A DNA stretch of 64,000 nucleotides from Trematomus loennbergii (taxonomy: Eukaryota; Chordata; Actinopteri; Perciformes; Nototheniidae), in the NCBI GenBank assembly GCA_012861695.1, contig JAAOOA010000127.1, positions 19,304,255-19,368,254 on the forward strand. The letters are read 5' to 3'. The notes beneath the pieces are model-generated. The model was not told the DNA's origin. It searched no databases and saw only the letters and a list, made by a program, of their open reading frames with translations. Position numbers and translations under genes: made by a program. Below, piece by piece: positions 24,180-57,000 of the stretch (positions within the stretch are counted from its first letter, which is position 1; each line of letters starts with the position of its first letter).

Positions 24180-27100
24180 TTTGCTTTGCAGAGGAGCTCC
24201 TTTTTCTATGGTCCAAGATGATAAGGCCACGTACTGACTATCACTTCCTGGTTTTTGCGTGACGTACAGTTGACGTTAGCCAAAAAGTGTTTTTTACCCC
24301 TCAGTTGAGCTTCTCAGGCTGGCTGCAGGCTGCAAATGCATTCCCTATTAGTAATTCCGGTTTGTGTATAACATTTGAGTCACTCGAATACATAACATAG
24401 AAGTTATTAAAAAAGAAATCATGAAATTATGAAAAATATTTGTATAAAATAGAAATTAACCACTAAAACACAATATGAGCAATTGTTACTATGTGACACA
24501 TTTTGGTAGTACATTTCAGCTACTGGGAAACATAAGCCTACATGACAATTATCAAGAAAACAGGCGTCAATATTTATATAAAATGTATGAAAACTACGCT
24601 GGGACTGGGACAACTCGACCACATATCGGTGGCTTATCGGCTGTCCGCCACTTGAACGGCTTATATCAGGGCATAACGTTTAAATGTAATTTGTTGTAAT
24701 AAATCATCTGCTGCCACCTATTGGACAAAATGAGCATTTTATTTTGATCTAATGAAGTTTAGCAATCAAACAAAACAGACAATTCAATCACAAATGTATT
24801 TACTACATGCATTTACATAGTATTACAGCATTTATTTTAACAAAAGGCTTTGAAAGTGTAACGATAAAATGGGCAACAAAGATAAAGTAGTGAGTATAAA
24901 GTAGTACTCAAAGAGTTTTAGTGTTATGATATTTTTCCTTGAAGAACAGTGCTACAGTTGGAAATGTATTATTTTGAGTGTGTGTGTGTGTGTGTGTTTA
25001 TGTGTTTGTGTGTTTACAGTCTTGTCAATCATTTATGGGCTCCATTAGCTAAATGTTAATATATTATCGATATACAACAACCAACCAAAACATATCAACT
25101 ATAAAAACAAAATGATAAAACACATCAGATAAAAAGGAGCATTGGTAGTAACACAATGAAGCTATACAGTTACATGTAATGCAGTTCTTACAGAGTTTAT
25201 GGAAACAGTCTGGTGCACCGGATAGAGCAAAGCAGTTCATATATACAGTGCAAAAAGTGCTACAGTGGTTTCAATATGCTAGCTAGTGCATTATAAATAA
25301 GCTAAAATAGTACACTATACCCACTGAAATCATAGTAATTATACTGGAAGCATTGTATAGTATCTCAATGTCATGATAAATTCCATACACTTTTGTCTGA
25401 TGGCTGTTTTTCCTATTGAGTATTGATTTTACATTTGACATACATTATTCTGTTTTTTTTCTTTCTGAATACAGACACATATGGGGAATGAATTTTATAA
25501 CATAATACAAAATAAGTAGGGTGGTAAAAGTAAATGGAGAATGGTTTTAAAACAAGAAAGCATAATAGAAAAAAAAACATCGTACACTTCGGTTATACTC
25601 AAAGTGTTATCACTGCATAGTCTTAATTGCATAGGCACAGACAAAGTATTCAAAATATCCAAGGAAATACACAAAAAGTCCAGTGTATATTATCCAATTT
25701 TATCTCTGCAGTGTACAAAAAGAAATGCAACTCCTTCTCAGCTTCATGATCGAGCCATTCAAATTGAATTTCTTTAGCTGAAGCAGCCTTTGAGTTGCCT
25801 CTGAGCTGAGATGTATCATTTTAGAGAAATGATTGGACATGCACCTGAAATGATATTTGCCGTTTATTGCCCTGCCAGCATTTTATCCAGTTAGCAAAAT
25901 ACAGTGTAAGCTATTCCAGTGTCTCTTGAAATATATTGTCAGTGTTTGACTTGTTGCATTTCCATTATCAGATGCCAGGAGCTGTCAGTGTTTTACATTT
26001 TCATTTCCAGTGATTTTTTTCCGGATCCAGTTTTATAGAATGTCTTTCAGTGAATCTGCTAATAAAGTATGACTTATAAACCTTAATTTTAGGTACGATA
26101 ATAAGGATTTCTGGATAGAGGATAGAGTATCCATATAACATTTAAAAGGGACATATCATGCTAATTTTCAGGTTTATACTTGGATTTTGATTTTTTTTTA
26201 GAACATCTTTCATGCTTTAATGTTCAAAAACACATTATTCTCACCGTACTGTCTGTATGAATGAATATATCTGTATAAACCTCTTTCTGAAAGGCTCCTT
26301 TTGGGTGCCTGTCTCATTAAGCAGCCCCCCCCCCCAAAAATCTGCTGTGATAGGATTGCATGAAAAATATGGCACACCTTTTCATATGTATTTCTCCAGC
26401 TGTTTGTGTTAGCAGTCAAACTGGGGCCGATGTATTGTAATGTCACATACAGTAGGAAGGCGAGCAGATTTTTTCCTGATCCAGGCAGCCCACATAAAAC
26501 TGACTGGGTTGTCTTATTTCAGTTTATGAATTGCTAGGCACTCTAGCCAAATGTTTCTTTATAATATGTCCCCATAAATGTAAGAATTTGATGTTTCATG
26601 TAATGTCAGAGTTTAGATAGACATACAGCACACTATTTTTTCTCTGTGCAGTGTTTAGTCAGATGCTGCGTGAGCAGACAGCAGACAGTGTAGTCGACTG
26701 CAGCAGCCTCCAACACAATGCTCCACTGTACACACCCAGGGTTTGCCAGTGTGCACTACTGAGGTATATTTTCAGTGTGAGCTGCAACCATTCACTGAGG
26801 ACTTCAGCGAAAGCCAATGATTTCCTCTCCAGTGTATCAAACTATTGTGTTTTTGTTTTCAGTTGACACTGGTTTCAGTGTACATACAGATTCATTGTAT
26901 AAAAAAAGAATCATAAATGTATGCAGAGTCATCTACAGTTTCTTAGCCTGGACTTCATTTAAAAACTTAAATTCTGCTAAAAAGTCATTATGGCTTCTAT
27001 AAAGTATGGACTTGGTGATCATTAATAAAATGAGCAATAAACGTATGGTCTCAGTTAACAGTGACACAACACAGTCGACAATTACAGTGATCTAAAACAT

Positions 27101-27339
27101 TTTCAGTGACCTGTTTCACACTCCAGTGATCACAGCAGAAAGAGATGTCTTAATGCATAAACATATGGGGGCGATTACAGTGGGGACAGTGGTATATAGT
27201 TTCTGTATGAAGATCTTTAAAAAATAATGTACAATAATAAGACAGAAACCCATCCTATAATATCAATAGGTGTACAAATAGAACCACAAAGGGAAACTGT
27301 GGTGTATTGTAAAGACACTGGGACACATCGTCTTCCTTC
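24180..27339. other. TMEM258 promoter region and probable long MYRF 3' UTR
   Basis: About 24180-24350 should hold the TMEM258 promoter. The remainder up to the MYRF stop codon at 27340 has no conserved reading frame. It is probably a long MYRF 3' UTR, with minus-strand AATAAA-type signals such as near 24832. It contains a GT run at about 24979-24998 and a MITE-like element at 26148-26573. Confidence 0.5.
26148..26573. mobile_element. MITE-like element in the presumed MYRF 3' UTR
   Basis: The left end GGGACATATCATGC and the reverse complement of the right end GGGGACATATTATAAAG form inverted termini about 426 bp apart. The interior (TGCTTTAATGTTCAAAAACA, then a C-run at about 26326) matches a repeat I recognise as abundant in percomorph fish. 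It encodes no protein. Confidence 0.65.
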
Positions 27340-46289
<18,950 letters not shown>

Positions 46290-49200
46290 CCTAGCGGGTC
46301 CCGCATAAAAAATCCATCCATTAAAGTATCCCCTTTTCCGAACGAAATCAATTCGGATGGGGGAAACTTTCACAGACACATCACGGAATCCAGATTATAC
46401 TCTTATCGTCTTCGTCTTGTAACAGTTCACATAAATCCAGCGGTTCATGCGGAGAACTTCTCCTGTTCAGCAAGTTGGCTCTGGATTGACGTCCCTTAGC
46501 CAAACGCCTCCAGTGACGCAGCGCAACAGGCTATAACTTAAAAGTAAAGTCTTAGGTGTTTCTTTTATAATTAAGGTGCCAACAAAAAACTATATAAGAA
46601 GAACGTTAGAAAAATTGCCTTCAGGCGCACCTTGATTTCAGCTCCTACAAGCTTCATAATAAAGTTGGGAAAGAATTATCATCAATCCTGGGAGAAATTG
46701 AGAAATCGTCAGGAAATAATTCGTTCAAAAAAAAGTAAGGGTAAAAGTTGGCAAATTTGAGTCAGAAGTCCCTTGTGTTGCTTCTCTTCGTCCTTCGCCT
46801 CTCCCTCTCTGATGGGATGTGTGCAGCAGGAGGAGAGGAGGCAGGTGAGGGATGTGCGCCAGGCTGCTGAAAACATCCCCGGACACAAAAAACAGTCTGT
46901 TAGGAGCGTGTGTCAATGTCTGTACTTCAAAGTTGGTTTACAGTTAAAGTTTATTATTTTTTTTAATCAACGTTTTTTTGTCTTTCTTTACATTATTTAA
47001 AGACGTAAGACCCTTAACCGTAGAAAGAGCTGCGTCGATTAATCGATTGACTGGTCCTGAAAAGAAAATGAATCAGCTATTTACTATTTTGATGATCAAA
47101 CGAGCATAAATGTTTGACGTTTCTGGTTCCAGTTAATAAAATGGATTTTGCAGTCTTTTCCTTATCATATATATTGTATTCAATGGAATTTGAACTTTCA
47201 CTTCACTTTGAGCTCTGCATTTTTAAGCAATCCCTAATCTTTAATTAAATTATTGTTTGAATAGTTGTTTTGATTTGATTTTTGGAAATAAAAATGTTCT
47301 GTAAATGTTTAAAATATATAATATTTGAATATTTATTTTTAAGGGAAATGTTCTTAACAAAGATTCCTTTTTTTCCAAATAAACTTTTGGAGCCCAAAAT
47401 CTATTGCTCATTGCCTTTTGTAATATCATCACTTACTGTACTCCAGTTTTTTCTTCACTTTTTCTTAGGTGAAGTATATTGAGTTTATGTTTGTATTCTG
47501 GTAGAGGCTATATAGACGGTGTTTAAACACATTGTACACCTTCGGACAAACATTTAGGGCTTTAAATGAAAACTTATTCAACTTTCCTTCAAACTTTCTA
47601 AAACACTTAAACGTAATTGAAACAGCATGCAGTCAGGTCCGATGTGAGGATGCCTTGAGAAAATGCTTCCAACACACTTCATGTGATTAGCTGTCAATTT
47701 CAGAATGAACACTTCCTGATTCATGTTACTAAAAATACATATTTTCGCTCTTCCTAAACTAGTAAAACATTTGATATTTGTACGTGTTCTTAAGAACGCA
47801 GCCTTTTAAATTCCTCCAGCTTAAACATCCATACAGTAACAGGCGTGTTTTGTGTCAAGGCTTCCCAAGGGTCGGATTTAAGGGAATGATCCATTTCTCT
47901 CAACCTTATCAGCTGCATCCCACCCCCCTTATAACAATGCCACTGTGTGCAGCCCCACGGCCTTGACGCCCAACCCCCCTTCACCCACATGTGAGATGCT
48001 GTTGTGTTGTCTTGTTCCCCCACAGCTGGAGCATCTCCCTCTACACCCCCCCACCCCTCTGCTTTTCCTCCATTCAACCCAAACAACGCCTCCGTTCTTT
48101 CAGCCACACTATGCAGATTGTTTTCAGAGGACAAGCAAGAAAGAGAAACAGAGAGAGGCTGCAGGGGACAATGAAACAGCTGGCTATGCTAAAGCAGTTC
48201 ATTTCGGTATTCTATATTTCTTATCTCATATATGTAGCTCTCTCACTGCATGTGTTGGTGTGCGGGTGTAGCACACTTCTACTAATCTTGCCTGTTGTGT
48301 CAATATAACCCTTTTTTTTAACAAAGTCACATTAAGGGTCTCACCTGCTGCTTGTGACAAAAGCAAAAATTATATTTTAGGATCAAGGTTAGGGTTAGAT
48401 TTAGTTTAAAGTTTGGTATGTAAAGTAGAGAGTCTCAGGGGAATGTTGCCAAGTCAAGCAATGTGCACATAAGTGGCAAACACAAGTTGTGTCCCGATAT
48501 GAAAATGATGAACTCTGTGGAGGGTTATTAGCCTTCACTTCACTATTTTCTTGTACAGTGTAGCTTCCATTCTTTATCTATATGTGGGCAATGATTTATT
48601 GATTTTTGGTTACTTGGCGGTTGCAGAACAAGCTGAAAAGAAAAACACTTTCACATTTTCAACAAGTTTTTATACACCTAATATATATCTTAGCAACATT
48701 TTTCAAATCCAGAAGACATGATGCAGCAGCAAAAGCAATACTTTAAATTGACCTGTCCAAATAAATAAATAAAGTTTTTTGTTTTGGGCTCAAACTTCTG
48801 AAAACATGTTGTTTCTTTAGCTGCGATGTGGGACATGTTCCCCAGCTCATTATCATTTTCAAATGTTTTATTTTCTCAGCAAAGTTTCTCCCCTGAATAT
48901 CTAATGTTAAGCTTTGTTCCCTGTTTTGTTTGTCTACCTTGGTCAATATGTTGAGCACTTACAGAGTAACCTCTCCCATTATTTGACCAACTCTCAGGTT
49001 GTAGTTCGTCTTTCAGCCAGTAGGTAGAGATGTTCATCTTTTTGGATGGAAACGGACAATCTGAGGAAAGAAATCAAAATGAGGGTGCATGAACCAGGTA
49101 AGTAGGATGCATTTGTTGCTATAGACATGCTTTAACGCAAACATTACATAGTCAGTCGTACTGTTGACAGCAACTTTGAATAGAATGGGTTACAATACTC

Positions 49201-49814
49201 CTGTTTTACGTGTGTTTCTGCCCAGCTCCCTCCCTAAACCAGTGGAAGATCAGCCAGTATCCTTTCAATTTCAATAAACTAAGTAGCTCTGAAGGACAGA
49301 CGCCTCTCTGTCACTGCCTGACTGATAATTAATGATAACACATCTATCTCTGTAACCAGCTGTCATATTTTATTTCCTGTTCACTTACAGATTTATGATT
49401 AGAACGAGTGAGTATGGTACATAGCCTATCACACGTTGCCTTTTTTTCCCTAATCTTTTGATGTACTTATAGAGTACAGTGAATGTGTCTTTTGTGGTCA
49501 GGCTCGGATCATTGTTGTCCTGTTGATGCCATGGTTCATTGTCTGTCTGCTGATCTCGATTTCAATCCATAACATGGGATCGGAAACTCCACACACATTG
49601 GATCTGATTATACATTTCCCATGACACAACTAATGGCATTAATATAATTTAACCATCTCTGTCTAGTAAATGCCCATGTCTATCAAATACTTGACCCCAG
49701 ACCTTATGTTATAATATTTTAGTTTTTTTTCACAACTGCAGGTGTCCTAACTGAGAGAAGGGACTTTGATTTGGTTAACCTCAAAGTGACGGTGTTGCAC
49801 ACGTTACTGTAACG
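46290..49814. other. MYRF 5' region and intergenic DNA
   Basis: About 46290-46550 should hold the MYRF leader and promoter, inferred from position only. Apart from the repeat at 47025-47260 I see no gene. The longest frames here (about 100 codons near 47790-48310) are low-complexity and have no family features. Confidence 0.5.
47025..47260. repeat. Copy of the ATCGATTA-type teleost repeat
   Basis: It starts AGAGCTGCGTCGATTAATCG and continues with ATTTTGATGATCAAACGAGC and TTTCTGGTTCCAGTTAATAA, the characteristic block order of this common fish element. Confidence 0.55.
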
Positions 49815-50945
49815 CAGTGTTTCTCAAAGTGGGGGGCACGCCATTTTATTCGAAAATAATATGATACAGTACAGTACAAGTACGTCTGGGTCTCTGTGTT
49901 TCATTCAAGCTCGGCTCTGTGTGTGTGTGGAACGAGACATTTTGTGTGCGTGCACGAGAGAGAGAGCGCACCGGTACCGGAGATCGTTGTTGTTAGCTTC
50001 TGGTCACGATTAATGTAAACAATTATTTCCGAGGCACACGTTTATATGATCATTATAGTTATAAAAAAATAAGAGAATACATGAAAAACAGGTACGAAAT
50101 ACTACTGTATATGACAGTAAAAAAGAATAAAGTTTAAAAGGGGAGTGATTTGTAAAATATCCATAAAGAAAAAGTAAATCTGCTTACAGTTCTGTTTCAT
50201 ATGGGTGTTGAGAGATGTATCCAGAGATCTCTTCATTTTGCTCTCAAAGTGCACCAGATTGATGCTTTTAACTTCAATATTTAAAAAAACATCTTCCCTT
50301 GGGAGCATGCCCCCGGACCACCCCTATGTTAGATCCACTCCCCCACTACTTAATAGCACAAATAGCACTTTACCCCTGCTTACACCTATATGCCGTGAGC
50401 TGATTATTGAGCCTTCATTGTAACTGTCGCGGGTACATTGTGTATTTGCGTGGGGAGTGTTGCAGTAAAAAATTCCACTGTAGCGACCGGTACATTAATG
50501 GGAAACCCTAAATGTTTGAGCACCCTCTATGAAACGTCAAGCTACCCCACAGCACCCCTAAAAGAAATCTCTGGCGCCGCCACTGAGCCTGCAACCCCGT
50601 TTTGAAGAAATGTGCAGTGCAAAACAGGCTCATTGCAGACACTAATGATAAGACACACTTTATGGCCAAATATCAGCATTTTCTTTCTTTTCATTTTTTT
50701 GCACAGATTGCAAAGTGGCAAAGTATTATCATTTATTGTTCTAGCAAAGGGATTGCACAATTGTATTGTGTATTTATTATTTTGACCACACAGACAGCAT
50801 TGTTTTATTATCACTGTTCTAGCAAAGGAATGCTCACGTTCATATTGATGTATTTTAAAATGTTAACTTGGCCCATTACGTGACTATTTGTGTTGGGGGG
50901 CCCGACTTTTTTTTTCTCCAAACAGAAAAAGTTTGAGAACCACTG
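49815..50945. mobile_element. hAT-like non-autonomous DNA transposon, 1131 bp, with 8-bp target duplication
   Basis: The left end CAGTGTTTCTCAAAGT and the reverse complement of the right end CAGTGGTTCTCAAACT agree at 14 of 16 positions. They are flanked by perfect direct repeats CTGTAACG at 49807-49814 and 50946-50953. An 8-bp duplication and CAGTG-type termini are hallmarks of the hAT superfamily. I recognise no transposase domain, so it is called non-autonomous. The interior looks composite: it has GGCGCCGCCACTG near 50573, typical of other fish repeats, and the 15-mer TGTTCTAGCAAAGGR twice, at about 50739 and 50816. Confidence 0.85.
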
Positions 50946-50953
50946 CTGTAACG

Positions 50954-53900
50954 GAACTGAGTCTCCACTACTTTTGTGCAGAGCTACATTATTGACAAAG
51001 CATTTTTGCTGTATATATCAGGTTGTGCACAGTTAGTCATTGTGACGTTTTACACAGGAACATAAGGGTTAATCACTAAAGTAATGACACAAGCAAGTCT
51101 TAAGTATTAAAGCCTTTATTGAATGCCGTTATGCACGTTGTTTAGATGCCTGGTGATGCTTGGTAAAACATAGGCCTAATTACAATGTGTGATTAGCAGA
51201 GCGATCTTTCCGTGGCACAATCAATCAACCGTGGCTTCAATGCAGTTTTGTTAACTTTTTTATAATGGTAGCCTATATTAAACAGCTATCATGTACTAAA
51301 CCCTCACCTGTGCCGTCCTGTCTCTAATGTCAGAGTGCGCCATTAAAACATTCCCGGGGATTCAACACCTGTTTATGGTTCCGGGAGGGCTACACCAAGT
51401 AGGAAAGAGTAGGGGTGGTGGTAAATACACGTCACATTTATGTTTGGTAGCTTTGTTTTGTTTTGCATGTATTCATTTTCTGGTTAATACATTTATGTTA
51501 AGTGTTTTTACTTTATGTTGAATTATCTTTGAAATGTGTTTCAGTATTTTATCTAAAACAGGTCTGACTATATCACCCTTGTTTTTGGTAGCACCTAAGG
51601 GTGGGGAATATAAAATACTGCTCCTTTTTCATTTGTAATAGTACACTACCTGTGTGTAGTAGCGGGCTTGGGAACAGGTCATGCAGCCGAGTGTGTGCTG
51701 CCATCAAAGTGTAAATAATAGAAAATTGATGCCCACATTTTGGGACTGCATCTGCGTCTTTACTTTGGGTCTTGACGCCTTCCAAGGTCAGTCTAACAAT
51801 GACAGTCAGGCATAATCACAAGCATTGTTTTACTCGTAGTCTTTGTCTTAAATGTAGTCTTAGCTTTTATAATTTTAGCCCGCCTGGCCAGGTTAGTTCC
51901 ACTATCTTTAGTTTCCATGTCAGACATTTTATATTAAACTTCAACAGCCACGGTCAATGGCTTTCTTAGATTATGTGACATCTGAGATCACAAACCGCCT
52001 TTCTTCGACAGTTGAATGTCAACATAAATGATAGACAGGTCGGTAAATTACAATATCTGGTGTCATACACAGATAACATCATATGGAGAGACTGGCCTAC
52101 ATTTAAGTCTCCATTTATTTTTGATTGAAAACATATGCCTTAGTAATTACCATCTCATACGCACGTTTTGAAACACCTGACTGCACTAAGCTTTCCTTTT
52201 GTTCACGCTTTTGTCCCTGAATGAAAGCCCTGGTTCTCTTAAGGATTTCTTTGAATTATTGATATGGGTGGCATTCATTCAACTGAAACTGTATACTTTG
52301 TAATATTGCCTCATCATTAAAATGTTCCTCCAAAGTTCGTTTCACAGAAAAGAATGGCTTGTTTAAAAATATGGGTATTGTCTATTAAGGTGGCTGATTG
52401 TCGGAATACATTCATAAATCAATGCGGATGAATACCCGTGAAAAACGTTATTTACAAGATTGATTTTGGACATATTTACATTGTTAGACATAATTGTTCT
52501 TTTCAAATAATTGTTCTGTTCAAATGTACAGTAATAACAGATTGGTAAAGGTGCTTTTCTTGGTGTCTTTAAGTGTCTTCTAATGAAGTCACCTTCCTTT
52601 CATATGAGTGTAATATTGAATGTAGGCCTAATATCTGAGATGACAGCCTTCTGCACAACAACAAATAGGTTTTAGCCTGCTGTGTAAATGTGTGTTACTA
52701 CTGTACTGATTACATTTATTGAACATACAGCATCTGACATACAAGTCTCATATTTGTTCATCTATTCTCCAGTAGAGGGCAGAATCGTTTTGATTAACAC
52801 TTGAGGAGGGACTACAACTGATTCAAGTACAAACAAACATTTTCTTATGTCTTTCAACTTTACGAGTACAGTATATTTAGTACATACACATACAAATAAC
52901 CCTCAAGTGTTCTTATGATCTATAAAGTGCTTTTAGTTGTTCACAAATCTCTTAGAATACCTGACATTTACACAAGTAAGAATACTCTAGGTTAAAAAAG
53001 TGTTTTTTAATTTATATTAATTATTTTAATTAGCTTAATTGCATGTGATGTCAGACCACCACTGATCCTCTGCTCTTTCCGGTGAACCTCTCGGATTTGT
53101 ATTGTTTTAGTTATCGGCCATTTCCTAACCCACATTCTTTCCATAGGTGATTTCTCAGCACGGACAGCTAAAGTTAATATTCAAACCTAATGGCAAGGTC
53201 TCCAAAGTAATGAGTTTCAAAACAATTCCCATTTCAGAGGGCCTGCGCTTGAGTGAAGGCCGAGCACACGGAAAAACACTTGTGCATGTCACTGATTGTA
53301 GGTAAGGCCAGTGTGTGTGCAATTTGCAAGCATTTATATATTTTCATTTTCATCGTATCTCACTGCTTTGTTCTAACAATATCACTCAGGGGATGGTCAC
53401 ATACTGTCAATTAATAAGAGGACAAATGCATTATCTTAATGGTTTTCTGTGCAGGGTCAGCTCGCTACAACTGGACAAAGCGTGGTCATTCTTACAAGTC
53501 AGTGACATTGAAACCTGGGCAGTGTTCCACTCTGTTGCTCCTCTTTCATTCACTCTGTTGAGTCCAACTAGTTTAGACCAGCCACTGCTTTCAGCACAAA
53601 GTAAAAAATCAAACTTTAAATCAAACTATCCCACAACTTAAAAGATTCAAATATACCGTCTGGAGGCCTTTTTATTGCATATGTAAAGCATTTTTGAAAG
53701 ATTTGCATTGCTATATAAATGTTGGTATGTCACTTAGGGCACCTCATGCAAAGGTCTTCTTGGGTCAAGCTGTACAGCAAACGGCCCAAGATAAATCAGA
53801 CATTCACAAATGAATAAAAAAAAGTAATTTCTGTTTCTTGGAATTGGTTTATTGTCTTTCACTCTTATGTAGTGTTTTCCTATTTTTCTTCTTGTAAAAT

Positions 53901-54010
53901 ACAAAACGAAATTAGTGGGGGCAATCTTTGGGTGAAGTTCTAAAATGAAGCACATGAAGCTGCTCAGTGTGTGTTGTTGCTTCTTTATATAATGTGGGCT
54001 TATAAAACAT
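50954..54010. other. Intergenic DNA
   Basis: No conserved exon or RNA gene is visible on either strand. A 20-mer at 51855-51874 (TAGTCTTAGCTTTTATAATT) recurs exactly at 20818-20837, suggesting a shared old repeat. A TATATAA box lies at 53986-53992, just before the possible first exon of the next gene. Confidence 0.45.
53986..53992 (+). promoter_or_regulatory. Possible TATA box
   Basis: TATATAA upstream of a GC-richer segment that ends in a good donor (54413, then GTGAGT). The link to the downstream exons is inferred from spacing only. Confidence 0.3.
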
Positions 54011-57000
54011 GTGAGTGTGTTGCATCACCAGCATGCATCCAAACCAAAGCATTCAGATTTAAGACAGTGTAAAAGGAGAGAGAAAGGCTTGCGCAGACCC
54101 CCCCCCCTCAGTGAAGTGTCTGTGGAGCTCCGCCCCCTCAGGGTAGAGTTACCTGCAGAGTCACCTGTCACTCCTCAGCAACTGTGTCACTGCGAACCGG
54201 CAACAAACACCTGCGCTGTGACTCACAAACACAGGACGACTACTTTACAGTCCAGGAATTCATCGGTTTTACTTAAAAACAAACGGCTGCTATATCTACA
54301 GTTTCCTGCGGAGTTTCCTGTCCTGTCTGTCGGCATGTGATGGCAGGCTGAAGCTTCCGGCGCTGTCTCAACCACTGCTGTCATCCTGAGCATCCCGTCC
54401 CGAAAACACCACTGTGAGTTCATACGAGGGGTAAAATGTTTACTGTCTCTTTCTTTTTGTCTGTTTACCTTCGTTGTTTTCTTTATTGTTATGCGCATAC
54501 ATTTGATTCCCACTTGACAAATCTGAACACAAGTTCCACTCAGAAGTTTCATCATCCAGGAGCTGGAGTTGCCTAATCGCTGTTAACGTTTTTAAAATTA
54601 TGTTTTTGAGAAATGTAATGACTTCATTGTGGTTTAAAATAGGTTGCATTGTTTTTTATATAGATTATCTTTTATGAAATATATTTTGTGTTATGAAATC
54701 TCTCTTAATAGATATTAAATATCAGCACTAAAACGATATGTTTTGTGATCAAGGCTGCAGTTTTCAAGCTACTTGGAAATTGTAACTTCGTAACACTTGG
54801 TTCTGCTTGTTGCAGGAGAGCAGAACACAACATGATGCTGTACCATACATTTAATTCTGATGTCACCCTCAGCCTTAATGACATAAGTTTACCCTGTAAT
54901 GAGAGGACTGGGCTTTCATTTGGGTTCTCTAAGTTTAGGAATAACCTCAAGACTACACAATTACCACTAACATTAGAAACAGTCATCAATGGGATTATTT
55001 CACAGTCTTGTCAGTAGTGTTTTGTCCTGACACTGATTGTTGTTCTCGAAGTGTTGAGAGATGTATATGGATGTTATGTGAAGTAAAGGGATCTGATGCA
55101 TGTGACCTGATTTCAAACTGTGCTGGTTCTCTGTGCCCAGATAAGGAGACCTTTATACCCTATCTGTATCTGTAAAATCATCAACAGATCTCGAAACAGT
55201 GTACTTTGATTCAGCCAGATGGCTGCATGGCGTGAAATAAAATACAAGCCGATAACCATTTTTATCTTACTGCTTACTCAAGAACATAAAGCAAAGTTCT
55301 GATTATTCATATCAGAGCGATATCATGTTATTGAGACCATTAAATAAGCTATCAGAGTCAGTATTATTTTTGTAGTATAACAATGCCAGAAATGTGTGTG
55401 AGCCTCATGTGACCTCATATTCTCCTGACCCAATAGTCTGTGTTTTGTGCAATGTCATTGTGAAGTGAACATTTGGATAACATTTAATTGACACTTGCCT
55501 GACTGCATGTCAGCAGTGATTCTTGTTAGTCTTTGATTATGTTCTCTAAAGTCCTCAGTTTAAGCTTTAGGTCTGTAGATGTATTTATATTTTTTGTCAG
55601 AGCACTTTTTGTTGGGAGACTAAATGTTTAGTGCTCCTTTGCTCTTACAGAGTTATTATGTTGTAGCATTAACGTGTTTTAGACTTTCTGCTCAGAGTCT
55701 TTGTCATGTTTACACTTGAAGCCAGATTGTTGTCATCCAAAACAGCGATCATGAGATCCTGTGAGCACAAACTCTGACTTCACAATCCTATGTCCAGTAA
55801 AAAAGATGTTGTCATGTATTGGTCAGGGTTGCTAAACTTGAAGGTTGAAGGTTGTAGTACATAACCAGAGATGATCTGATAGCTATGTCACATTGATTTA
55901 TGATATTGTTATTGATGTATGTGTCAAGACTGATATTTTGCACTTGTTTTTGAGGATGATTAGATGATGTGTATAATCCAAAATTATACTCAACATTTGA
56001 AAAAAGATGGGGCTGAACCAGGATTCAGAAGTAATCACTTTTACTTTCCTCACTCTCAAATGATTTGTTGTCACATGGAGGCAGCCTAAATATGACAACA
56101 CTTGTCTCACCTCATTCCATTCAAATATGGAGATCAAATTAAATAACCAGGTATTTATGAGTCTACGTCTAAAATAAGCCTTTGCACACTCTGCTTCAAT
56201 TGAATGTAATTATAGTTCTTCCACCAAGTGATTACATCTGAATAAAAGGTTGACAGTATTGAACAATAAGCCCCTGAAGCTGATTGGAGAAGAGGTGTGT
56301 GCAGAGCCTCTCGCCATGAGGATGACAACACATGACACCCAGCCTGTCCTGCTCCGACTTTACCTCCCTCCTGAAACCTGGCTGCGGGCCAGAACTGGGA
56401 ACAATAGCACGGAGGGTTGATGGCTAGAGAGATAAGGACAGAAAGAGGAAGTCTATCTTTTCTGCAGGCATACTAATGTAAATGGTAAAAGGATTAGTTT
56501 TATTTGCCTGTTTGCATATATCAGTGGGCAACATGTGTGGATCTGAAATCAGAATCGTACTTTGTTTGCATGTACTTTGGTTACTATCTGAGAAAGCTGT
56601 TGTTGTGATTTAGCCTCTCTTTGCTGCAGGAGTTATGAGCGGGTTATCTGCAAAGGGCGATTATGTTTATGATCTGCTGCGTAGATAAGCGAGTGGCCGC
56701 ACCTCACCTGTTACCTAAATCTTTAATGCACCATTTTAACCTAATTTACTTAACTGCTGCTTGTTATGCAAAAACACTTTTATACTTCAGAGGAAATGGC
56801 TGTCTCATAACGCTGTGATGTGCAAGTAAGACTCTGGTTGGAAGACTACTGCGAGAGGCATGCTCAGTGTCATAAGGTCACTATCCTGCAGGTTGTTTTT
56901 GCAGGACACTTAAAAGGTGACATAGGATCCAAACTCCAATTAATAATACAAACCGGACAGGTTGCCTAAAGGGATACATGGTCCTTTGGAGTCTAAAACT

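Noticed and set aside
48360..48420. GGTTAGGGTTAG-like motif suggestive of telomere repeat
   Set aside because: Fewer than two clean units; chance.
54011..54340. 109-codon + strand frame near the possible leader exon
   Set aside because: No recognisable features. The segment ends in a splice donor and lies before the better candidate start, so it is treated as leader sequence.
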